From positions 28,254 through 92,253 of the forward strand of contig JBHJHI010000066.1 of the NCBI GenBank assembly GCA_050330995.1: 64,000 nucleotides of DNA, in the 5' to 3' direction. The notes under the pieces were generated by a model that had not been told where the DNA came from, searched no databases, and saw only the letters and a list, made by a program, of their open reading frames with translations. The position numbers and the translations under genes are program-made. Below, in pieces: positions 53,830-60,756 of the stretch (its first letter is position 1; each line of letters starts with the position of its first letter). The stretch comes from Thermohalobaculum sp050330995 (GTDB lineage Bacteria > Pseudomonadota > Alphaproteobacteria > Rhodobacterales > Rhodobacteraceae).

Positions 53830-54639
53830 ATGCGAACCATCATCAAGGCCGCTCTCGTGGCCGGCGCGGTCGCCCTTCCGGGGGCGGCCTTCGCGGCCGG
53901 CGAAGGCGGCGCGGTCACCGACCACGAGTTCAGCTTCGAGGGGCCGTTCGGCAGCTTCGACCAGTTCCAGCTCCAGCGCGGCTTCCAAGTCTACCAGAAC
54001 GTCTGCTCGGGCTGCCACGGGCTGAAGTACGTCTCGTTCCGCTCGCTCGGCGACGAGACCGGGCCGAACTTCCCCGACGAGCAGGTCCGCGCCATCGCCG
54101 CGCAGTACCAGATCGAGGACCCGGACACGGGCGAGATGCGCCCGGGCCTGCCGACCGACAACTTCCCGGCCAACAACGCCGTCGGCGCGCCGGACATGTC
54201 GCTGCTCGCCAAGGCGCGCGCGGGCTTCCACGGCCCCTACGGCACCGGCATCAGCCAGCTCGTGAACGGCATGGGCGGCCCTGAGTACATCTACTCGCTC
54301 CTGCTCGCCTACAACGGCCAGGACGAGGAGGTGGCCGGCACCTATCTCTACGGCAACGACGTCTATCCGGGCGGGCTGATCAACATGGCCCAGCCGCTCT
54401 ACGGCGACGACGTCAGCTACGACGTCTATGGCGAGGACACTGGCGAGTACGTGCCGCCCGAGCCGACCGTCGAGCAGGAGGCCGAGGACGTCACCGCCTT
54501 CCTGATGTGGGCGGCCGAGCCAAAGCTGGTCGAGCGCAAGGAGGCGGGCATCCGCAACTTCCTGATGCTGATCGTGCTCGCAGTGCTGCTCTACTACACC
54601 AACCGTCAGGTCTGGGCCTCGGTGAAGGGCAAGGAGTAA
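53830..54639 (+). CDS. petC: Cytochrome c1
   Basis: A 269-residue periplasmic cytochrome, membrane-anchored at its C-terminus. A signal peptide (RTIIKAALVAGAVALPGAAFAA) precedes the heme c site VCSGCHGLKYVSFR (about residues 58-71); the axial Met is expected in the later NMAQPLYG/ALRM-equivalent region; GVGAPDMSLLAKARA-like and GPEYIYSLLLAY are family motifs; the anchor helix is NFLMLIVLAVLLYY. It accepts electrons from the Rieske cluster and reduces soluble or membrane cytochrome c. GAGAGA precedes the ATG. Last gene of the operon, followed by a strong hairpin. Confidence 0.97.
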   Translation: MRTIIKAALVAGAVALPGAAFAAGEGGAVTDHEFSFEGPFGSFDQFQLQRGFQVYQNVCSGCHGLKYVSFRSLGDETGPNFPDEQVRAIAAQYQIEDPDTGEMRPGLPTDNFPANNAVGAPDMSLLAKARAGFHGPYGTGISQLVNGMGGPEYIYSLLLAYNGQDEEVAGTYLYGNDVYPGGLINMAQPLYGDDVSYDVYGEDTGEYVPPEPTVEQEAEDVTAFLMWAAEPKLVERKEAGIRNFLMLIVLAVLLYYTNRQVWASVKGKE

Positions 54640-54654
54640 CCCTCCACCACGTCG

Positions 54655-54698
54655 CGACGACCCGGGGGCCCGCCGATCCGTCGGCGGGCCCCTCGTCG
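54655..54698 (+). terminator. Hairpin after petC
   Basis: A perfect 12-bp stem GGGGCCCGCCGA/TCGGCGGGCCCC with loop TCCG, extended by CGACGA/TCGTCG. There is no T-run on either side, so it may end or stabilise the petABC message rather than be a classical intrinsic terminator. Confidence 0.5.
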
Positions 54699-54708
54699 TC
54701 TCAGCCTC

Positions 54709-55344
54709 TCACGAGATCAGCACTTTCTCCCATTCGCGGCGCAGCCGCCTGCGCTCGCGGCGCGAGCGGATCTGCTCGGCGCTGAGACGCTGGGGCACGA
54801 GCTGCCAGTCGCCGTCGCGCTTCTCGACCGAGAAGTCGCGACGGGCGGCGATAATGTTGTCGTCGGCGCTGTGCACCGCGAACACCAGCATCTCCAGGTT
54901 GGTGCGCCCGTCCTCGGTCGCCGGCTGCGTGTTGTGCCCGTCGGTGAAGCCGCGTCGGCGGTTCAGCGCGTCGAGCGCGGTCTCGAAGGTGCCGCCGTCC
55001 ATGTAGCTGCCGGGGGTCAGCGGCCGCTGGCGGGTGCGCCGGGCGATGTCGGCCTCGTCCACCTCGTCGCTCGGCTTGGGGTCGGTCAGGTCGACGTGGA
55101 CGTCGTCGCTCGGGGTCCGCATCCGCGCGATGATGGCCACGATGAAGATCGGCTGCGCGCCCATGTTGCCGACGAGGCAGTGCGCCTGGATGCCGGTGCC
55201 CGCGCCCCGCGCGATGATGATCGAGGAGCGGCGCTGACGCATGAACTCCATCAGGAAGAGCTGCAGATAGGCGAACCAGATGAACACCATCAGGATGCTG
55301 GTCACCGCCGACACCACCGGCGCATTGCTCTGAAGCCATTCCAT
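54709..55344 (-). CDS. Membrane-anchored protein of unknown function
   Basis: A 211-residue protein with one N-terminal transmembrane helix (VVSAVTSILMVFIWFAYLQLFLMEFM, residues 9-34), a beta-rich middle (SIIIARGAGTGIQAHCLVGNMGAQPIFIVAIIARM) and a charged helical C-terminus very rich in arginine (EQIRSRRERRRLRREWEKVLIS). I do not recognise a family; the layout suggests a small channel or receptor accessory protein. GGAGGGG lies seven bases upstream of ATG 55344, deciding this start over the longer frame. Converges with petC and diverges from aroC. Confidence 0.7.
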   Translation of the reverse strand: MEWLQSNAPVVSAVTSILMVFIWFAYLQLFLMEFMRQRRSSIIIARGAGTGIQAHCLVGNMGAQPIFIVAIIARMRTPSDDVHVDLTDPKPSDEVDEADIARRTRQRPLTPGSYMDGGTFETALDALNRRRGFTDGHNTQPATEDGRTNLEMLVFAVHSADDNIIAARRDFSVEKRDGDWQLVPQRLSAEQIRSRRERRRLRREWEKVLIS

Positions 55345-55569
55345 CGTCGCGCCCCTCCGCCCTCGGTCCGCGGGCAACGGACGGCCCGGAGCGGCGTTCC
55401 GTCGCGCCGCGCGACCGTCCGCGTGCGCGACGGCTTCCGCCCGCCGCCCGCCCCGGTCTATGACGCGGGCGCGCGGCCCCGCGGCGGGGCCCGCGCGGCC
55501 CGGCTCGGCGCCGTCGACGCATCGCCTCGGCCGGGCCTCCGGTCCGACCCGCCACGGAGCGCGCTACCC

Positions 55570-56679
55570 ATGTCGCTGAACACCTTCGGCCACCTCTTCC
55601 GCGTTACCACCTGGGGCGAGAGCCACGGGCCCGCGCTCGGCGCGACGGTGGACGGCTGCCCGCCGGGAGTGGCGCTGGACGAGGCCGCGATCCAGCGCTG
55701 GCTCGACCGCCGCCGTCCCGGCCAGAGCCGCTACACCACCCAGCGCCGCGAGGCGGACGAGGTCGAGATCCTGTCGGGCACGTTCGAGGGCGTGACCACC
55801 GGCACGCCGATCCAGCTCGCGATCCGCAACACCGACCAGCGCTCGAAGGACTATTCCGAGATCGCCACGCGCTTTCGCCCCGGCCACGCCGACTACGCCT
55901 ACTGGGTCAAGTACGGCGTGCGCGACTACCGCGGCGGCGGGCGGTCCTCGGCGCGCGAGACCGCCGCGCGGGTCGCGGCCTCCGGGGTGGCGCGCGCCGC
56001 GCTCGGCGCGCTCCTGCCCGACCTCAGGGTCCGGGCCGCGCTCGTCCAGCTCGGCCCCCACCGCGTCGACCGCGACGCCTGGGACTGGGGGGCGGTGGAC
56101 GAGAACCCGTTCTTCTGCCCCGATCGGGCGGCCGCCGAGCACTGGGCCGGCTACCTCGACGGCCTCCGCAAGGAAGGCGACAGCGTCGGCGCGGTGATCG
56201 AGGTGGTCGCCTCGGGCGTGCCCGCCGGCCTCGGCGCGCCGATCTACGCCAAGCTCGACGCCGACCTCGCGGGCGCGATGATGTCGATCAACGCGGTCAA
56301 GGGGGTCGAGATCGGCGAGGGCATGGCCTCGGCCGCACTCAGGGGCTCGGAGAACGCCGACGAGATGAGCATGGGCGAGGACGGCCCGCGCTTCGGCTCG
56401 AACCACGCCGGCGGCGTGCTGGGCGGCATCTCGACCGGCCAGGACGTGGTGGTGCGCTTCGCGGTGAAGCCGACGTCCTCGATCCTGACGCCGCGCCGGA
56501 CCATCGACACCGCGGGGGCGGAATCGGAGATCGTGACCAAGGGCCGCCACGACCCCTGCGTCGGCATCCGCGCCGTGCCGGTCGGCGAGGCGATGATGGC
56601 CTGCGTGCTGCTCGACCACCTGCTCCTGCACCGCGGGCAGGTCGGCGAACGCCGCGGACGCATCGGCGACGACCGGTGA
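55570..56679 (+). CDS. aroC: Chorismate synthase
   Basis: A 369-residue AroC, catalysing the last step of the shikimate pathway (EPSP to chorismate) with reduced FMN. Signatures: [26 protein letters not shown] (residues 8-33), [37 protein letters not shown]-like and [30 protein letters not shown]; active-site histidines H17-equivalent (ESHG) and GHAD are intact. GGAG is found upstream of the ATG. It runs into the GNAT-DUF393-DUF4166-HAD gene string with only 21 bases to the next start. Confidence 0.97.
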   Translation: [369 protein letters not shown]

Positions 56680-56714
56680 CGCCGTGCGTCCGGTGACGTC
56701 GTGCGTCCGGTGAG
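56673..56714 (+). repeat. 17-base tandem repeat bridging aroC and the GNAT gene
   Basis: CCGGTGACGCCGTGCGT (56673-56689) is followed at once by CCGGTGACGTCGTGCGT and a third partial copy CCGGTGAG. It contains the aroC stop (TGA) and the proposed GTG start of the next gene, so it looks like a local duplication at a former overlapping stop/start. Confidence 0.75.
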
Positions 56715-57165
56715 GCCGCGCGCCGCCACGCCGGCGGACGTGCCCGCTCTCGTCGCGCTCGGCGAGGCGGCCTACGCCCGCTACGTGCCCCGCCTCGACG
56801 GGCGCGAGCCACCGGCGATGCGGCCCGACTTCGCCGAACACATCGCCGAGGGCGCGGTCCGGGTGGTGGACGGCGCGGACGGGATCGAGGCCTACCTGAT
56901 CGCCTACACGCAAGACGGCGCGCTCGTGATCGAGAACGTCGCCGTCGCGCCCGGCCGTCAGGGCGCGGGGCGCGGGCGCGGCCTCCTCGCCTTCGCCGAG
57001 GACCTCGCGCGGGCGCGCGGCCTCGGTCGCCTGCGCCTCTACACCAACGTCGTGATGACCGAGAACCAGCGCCTCTACGCCCGCCTCGGCTACGCCGAGA
57101 CCGGCCGCTCGACTTTCGGCGCCGGTTTCGAGCGGGTACACTACGAGAAGAGCCTTCGAGAGTGA
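56701..57165 (+). CDS. GNAT-family N-acetyltransferase
   Basis: A 154-residue acetyltransferase. The core reads VRPRAATPADVPALVALGEAAYARYVPRL at the N-terminus, IENVAVAPGRQGAGRGRGLLAFAEDLARARGLGRLRLYTNVVMTENQRLYARLGYAETGR (acetyl-CoA loop Q-G-A-G-R-G-R, then the N-xx-LYxxLGY substrate motif). Acceptor unknown. GTG start at 56701 (or GTG 56710); no ribosome site is visible, so it probably depends on translation of aroC. Its stop overlaps the DUF393 gene start (GTGA). Confidence 0.88.
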   Translation: MRPVRPRAATPADVPALVALGEAAYARYVPRLDGREPPAMRPDFAEHIAEGAVRVVDGADGIEAYLIAYTQDGALVIENVAVAPGRQGAGRGRGLLAFAEDLARARGLGRLRLYTNVVMTENQRLYARLGYAETGRSTFGAGFERVHYEKSLRE

Positions 57166-57629
57166 GCCATGACGAGCCTCGACCGCCCGACAGCTATCGC
57201 GACGATCCGGACGTGCCGGCCTTTCCCGACGACGGCCCGGTGCTGTTCGTCGACAGCGACTGCACGCTCTGCTCGGTCTGGGCCCGGATCGTCGCGCGTC
57301 ACGACCGGGCGCGACGCTTTCGCCTCTGCGCGGTGCAGTCCCCGCTCGGCCGCGCCGTGATGCTTCACTACGGGCTCGATCCGGACGACCCGGACAGTTG
57401 GCTCTGCCTGCACGAGGGCCGCGCCTACGAGGGCATGGACGCCGTCGCGGCGGCGGGGCGCCTGCTCTCGGGCTGGCCGCGCCTCGTCTGCCCGCTCGCC
57501 GTGCTGCCACCGCCCCCGTTGCGACGCCGGCTCTACGCGCGCGTCGCCCGCAACCGCTACGCCGTGCTCGGACGCACCGAAATATGCGCCCTGCCCGATC
57601 CGGCGCTCCGGGCCCGGCTGATCGGGTGA
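57162..57629 (+). CDS. DUF393 (DCC1-like) thiol-disulfide oxidoreductase family protein
   Basis: A 155-residue thioredoxin-like protein. The DxxCxxC motif that names the family appears as DSDCTLCSVWARIVARHD (about residues 32-49); RFRLCAVQSPLGRAVM, WLCLHEGRAYEGMDAVAA and RNRYAVLGRTEICALPDP follow. Proposed role: thiol-disulfide exchange in the cytoplasm, not experimentally assigned. GTG start overlapping the GNAT stop; its own stop overlaps the DUF4166 gene start, so it is the second gene of a tightly coupled string. Confidence 0.88.
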   Translation: MSHDEPRPPDSYRDDPDVPAFPDDGPVLFVDSDCTLCSVWARIVARHDRARRFRLCAVQSPLGRAVMLHYGLDPDDPDSWLCLHEGRAYEGMDAVAAAGRLLSGWPRLVCPLAVLPPPPLRRRLYARVARNRYAVLGRTEICALPDPALRARLIG

Positions 57630-58156
57630 GCCTGTTCTCCGAGGCCCTCGGCGCGGACTGGGCGGCGCTGCCCGCGTCGGTGCGCGCCTTTCACGAGGGA
57701 CCGGCCACCCGCTTTCGCGGCGAGGCCCGGGTCGAGCGCGGCACGAACCGCCTCGCCCGGCGCATCGCCGGCGCCTTCGGCTTCCCGCCGAGCGCCGAGA
57801 CGGTGCCCGTGACCATCGCCATCGCGCGCGAGGGCCATGTCGAGCGGTGGCATCGCGACTTCGGCGGCCATGCGTTGTCGACGCGGCTGGCGCCGGCCGG
57901 TCCCGGCCGGGTGCGCGAGCACGTCGGTCCCTCGGCCTTCGACCTCGCGCTCGTCGTGCGCGACGGACGACTTCACCTCGACGTCGCCGCGGGACGTCTC
58001 GGCCGCCTGCCCCTGCCCGGCGTCCTGCTGCCCCTCAGCGAGGCGGTGGAGTTCGCCACCGACGACGGCGCCTTCGGCTTCGACATCGCCGTGGCGCTGC
58101 GCGGCCTCGGCCCCATGATCCGCTACAGGGGTCGGCTCGTGGCGGAGGACGCGTGA
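57626..58156 (+). CDS. DUF4166 domain-containing protein
   Basis: A 176-residue protein matching DUF4166: FSEALGADWAALPASVRAFHEGPATRFRGEARVERG, REGHVERWHRDFGGHALSTRL and VEFATDDGAFGFDIAVALRGLGPMIRYRGRL. The domain is often fused to or encoded near short-chain dehydrogenases; its function is unknown. GTG start overlaps the DUF393 stop by four bases and its stop overlaps the next gene start by four bases. No transmembrane segment. Confidence 0.87.
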   Translation: MSLFSEALGADWAALPASVRAFHEGPATRFRGEARVERGTNRLARRIAGAFGFPPSAETVPVTIAIAREGHVERWHRDFGGHALSTRLAPAGPGRVREHVGPSAFDLALVVRDGRLHLDVAAGRLGRLPLPGVLLPLSEAVEFATDDGAFGFDIAVALRGLGPMIRYRGRLVAEDA

Positions 58157-58860
58157 ACGGGATCGAGGCGGCGATCTTCGACGTCTTCGGCACCGTCGTC
58201 GACTGGCGCACGGGCGTCGCGGCGGAGGTCGCACGGGTCTTCGCGAGCGCCGGGATCGAGGACGACGCCCATGCCGTCGCCGACGCCTGGCGCGCGGAGT
58301 ACCAGCCGGCCATGGAGCGCGTGCGCTCGGGCGCGCGCGGCTACGTCGCGCTCGACGTCCTGCATCGCGAGAACCTGGAGCGCGTGCTCGTCGCGCGCGG
58401 ACACTCGGGCCGGCTCGACGAGGCGGCGCTCGCCTATCTCAACCGCGCTTGGGAGCGGCTGCCCCCCTGGCCCGACAGCGTCGCGGGGATCGCGGCGATA
58501 CGTCGGCGGCGCCTCGTGGCGCCGTGCTCGAACGGCTCGATCGCGCTCATGGCCCGCCTCGCGCGCCGCGGCGGGATCGAGTGGGACGCGATCCTCGGCG
58601 CGGAGGTGGCGCGCGCCTACAAGCCCGATCCGGCCGCCTATCGGCGCTCGGTCGAGGCGTTGGACCTGCCGCCCGGGCGGGTGATGATGATCGCCGCGCA
58701 CAACGGCGATCTCGCCGCGGCGCGCGCGCTCGGGCTCGCGACCGGCTTCGTCGCCCGCCCGCGCGAGCACGGACCCGGCCAGACGAGCGATCTGGAGCCC
58801 ACGGACGACTGGGACGTGGTGGCCGGCGACCTCGTCGCGCTCGCCGAGGCGCTCGGCTGA
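58153..58860 (+). CDS. Haloacid dehalogenase type II family hydrolase
   Basis: A 235-residue HAD hydrolase. Motif I IFDVFGTVVDWR (catalytic Asp, with the aromatic/Val pattern of type II haloacid dehalogenases), motif II PCSNGSIALMA (Ser/Asn), motif III lysine in AYKPDPAAYRRSVEAL, motif IV MIAAHNGDLAAARALGLATGFVARPREHG. It would hydrolyse the C-halogen bond of 2-halo acids, or a phosphoester in some homologues. GTG start overlapping the DUF4166 stop; last gene of the coupled string that begins after aroC. Converges with the HIT gene. Confidence 0.92.
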   Translation: MNGIEAAIFDVFGTVVDWRTGVAAEVARVFASAGIEDDAHAVADAWRAEYQPAMERVRSGARGYVALDVLHRENLERVLVARGHSGRLDEAALAYLNRAWERLPPWPDSVAGIAAIRRRRLVAPCSNGSIALMARLARRGGIEWDAILGAEVARAYKPDPAAYRRSVEALDLPPGRVMMIAAHNGDLAAARALGLATGFVARPREHGPGQTSDLEPTDDWDVVAGDLVALAEALG

Positions 58861-58876
58861 GCCGCGAGCGGACGTC

Positions 58877-59266
58877 TCAGTCCGCCTTCGGCAGCATCCG
58901 CCCGAGCTGCTCGCCGCCGATGACGTGGATGTGGTAGTGCGGCACCTCCTGCACGCCGTGGACGCCGGTGTTGGCGATCAGGCGAAACCCCTCGCCGCCC
59001 GCCGACGGCGCGACGCCCGCCTCGGCCGCGACCCGCGCCACCAGGCGCTGGAAGTCGGCCAGCTCCGCCTCCGAGGCGTTGGCGCCGAAGTCGGCGGCGT
59101 CGACGTAGGCGCCCTTCGGGATCACCAGCACGTGGACGCGGGCCTTGGGCGCGATGTCGTGGAAGGCGAGGCTGTGCTCGGTCTCGGCGACGGTCGAGTT
59201 GGGGATCTCGCCGCGCAGGATCTTGGCGAACACGTTCTCGGGATCGTAGGCGGGCGAGGCGTTCAT
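58877..59266 (-). CDS. HIT-family protein (HINT-like hydrolase)
   Basis: A 129-residue histidine-triad protein. ENVFAKILRGEIPN at the start, HDIAPKARVHVLVIPKGAYV in the middle and the HYHIHVIGG triad (HxHxH) at the end place it in the HINT branch, purine nucleoside phosphoramidases of the cytoplasm. GAGGAACC lies upstream of the ATG. A single gene between the converging HAD gene and an ABC ATPase gene on the same strand. Confidence 0.95.
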   Translation of the reverse strand: MNASPAYDPENVFAKILRGEIPNSTVAETEHSLAFHDIAPKARVHVLVIPKGAYVDAADFGANASEAELADFQRLVARVAAEAGVAPSAGGEGFRLIANTGVHGVQEVPHYHIHVIGGEQLGRMLPKAD

Positions 59267-59508
59267 GAGCGGGGTTCCTCGTCGTGGCAGGCTGACGCGC
59301 CCCGTTCCGGACGACGGCGCTCGCCCGTGCGTCCTATCACGTCGCGTCCGCCCGGCAAGCGCGGGCGATGCCCGCACGGGATACCGGACCCGACGACGTC
59401 GGCCCCGGCGTTCGACGACGCTGCAGGTGTACGCTTTCGCGACATCCGGCCCCGTCGCTCCGGACGGACACGCCGCAGCCCCTTCGGTCGGAACGACGGG
59501 CGTGCGTC

Positions 59509-60468
59509 TCAGGCGGCCCGGCCCGCCGAGGCCCCCTGCCCCGTCAGCGACAGGAACACCTCCTCCAGGTGCGGCTCCTCGGTCGCGATGTCGACGATGT
59601 CGAGACCGGCCTCGCGCGCGCGCTCCATCAGCGCGAGCGCGGTGGTCGCGCGCCGCGAGTAGGTGAGCGCCAGCACCGTCGGCGCGCGCCGCTCGACCGC
59701 GACCGCCGGGTCGGGACCGAAGTAGGGCGTGCCGACCGGCTCCGAGCCGAGGGTCAGGACCAGCGTCTTCTGGTCGAGCCGCGCCATCAGCGTCGACTTC
59801 TCCTCGTTGGCGACGATCGCGCCGCGGTCGATGATGGCGATGCGGTCGCACATCTGCTCGGCGTCCTCCAGGTAGTGCGTGGTCAGGATCACCGTGGTGC
59901 CCGCGGCGTTCAGCTCGCGCACGTAGTCCCAGAGAAGGCGCCTGAGTTCGATGTCGACGCCCGCGGTCGGCTCGTCGAGCACCAGCACCGAGGGCGCGTG
60001 GACCATCGCCTTGGCCACCAGCAGGCGCCGCCTCATGCCGCCCGAGAGCGAGCGGGCGTTGACGTGCGCCTTGTCGTCGAGCCCGAGGCGGCGGAGGATC
60101 TCCATCGAGCGCCGCTCGCGCTTCGGCACGGCGTAGAGCCCGGCCTGGGTCTCCAGGCTCGCGAGCGGGGTGAAGAACGGGTCGATGTTGAGTTCCTGCG
60201 GCACCACGCCGATGGCGGCGCGCGACTGGCGCGGGTTCACGTCCTGGTCGAACCCCCAGATCCGGACCGTGCCCTTCGACTTGGTGACGAGGCCCGCGAG
60301 GATATTGATGAAGGTCGACTTGCCCGCCCCGTTCGGCCCGAGCAGGCCGAAGATCGAGCCCGCCGGCACGTCGAGGTCGATGCCTTCGAGCGCGCGCTTC
60401 GGCGCCGCGCCGCTGGCTGCCGGATAGGTCTTCTCGAGCGCCGCAACCTCGATCGCGTTCTCGGGCAT
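59509..60468 (-). CDS. ABC transporter ATP-binding protein (ABC-2 exporter type)
   Basis: A 319-residue ATPase subunit: Walker A GPNGAGKST (about residues 44-52), Q-loop VVPQELNID, signature LSGGMRRRLLVAKAM, Walker B VLVLDEPTAGVD and switch THYLEDAEQ. The longer C-terminal part (TLVLTLGSEPV..., EEVFLSLTG) is typical of the CcmA/NodI/DrrA ABC-2 group. GAGGAGG lies eight bases upstream of ATG 60468. The permease normally encoded next to such ATPases is not adjacent on either side, so the partner must be elsewhere. Divergent from the zinc-finger gene. Confidence 0.92.
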   Translation of the reverse strand: MPENAIEVAALEKTYPAASGAAPKRALEGIDLDVPAGSIFGLLGPNGAGKSTFINILAGLVTKSKGTVRIWGFDQDVNPRQSRAAIGVVPQELNIDPFFTPLASLETQAGLYAVPKRERRSMEILRRLGLDDKAHVNARSLSGGMRRRLLVAKAMVHAPSVLVLDEPTAGVDIELRRLLWDYVRELNAAGTTVILTTHYLEDAEQMCDRIAIIDRGAIVANEEKSTLMARLDQKTLVLTLGSEPVGTPYFGPDPAVAVERRAPTVLALTYSRRATTALALMERAREAGLDIVDIATEEPHLEEVFLSLTGQGASAGRAA

Positions 60469-60562
60469 CGCGTGCCTCCTCGCCTTGGACCGTCTGCGCG
60501 GGGGCGCTATGGTCCGCGCCGCGACGAGACCCCTGTGCCCCGACGAGGAGAGCGCGCGCCCC

Positions 60563-60754
60563 ATGACCGCATCGCAGCCCGAACATGTGCCCGAGGTCGA
60601 GGAAGTCACCACCCGCGACGTTCACTGCGACGGGCGCGGCGCCGCGCTCGGCCATCCACGGGTGTACTACCACATCGGCTCGAGGGGCTTCGTCGACTGC
60701 GGCTACTGCGACAAGCGCTTCGTGCTCGCCGAGGGCTACGAGGACGACCACTGA
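60563..60754 (+). CDS. zf-CHCC zinc-finger domain protein
   Basis: A 63-residue protein with one C-x8-H-x13-C-x2-C type finger (VHCDGRGAALGHPRVYYHIGSRGFVDCGYCDKRFVL). This is the zf-CHCC family, related to the mitochondrial complex I accessory subunit NDUFS6, which binds zinc in late assembly of complex I. In alphaproteobacteria it is usually a stand-alone short gene as here. GAGGAG is upstream of the ATG, rather far away. The stop is two bases before the polA start, so the two are probably co-transcribed. Confidence 0.9.
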   Translation: MTASQPEHVPEVEEVTTRDVHCDGRGAALGHPRVYYHIGSRGFVDCGYCDKRFVLAEGYEDDH

Positions 60755-60756
60755 CG

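Noticed and set aside
58877..60751. Open frame of about 620 codons joining HIT and ABC ATPase regions
   Set aside because: Only its last 129 codons match a family (HIT); the rest is the ABC gene read out of frame.
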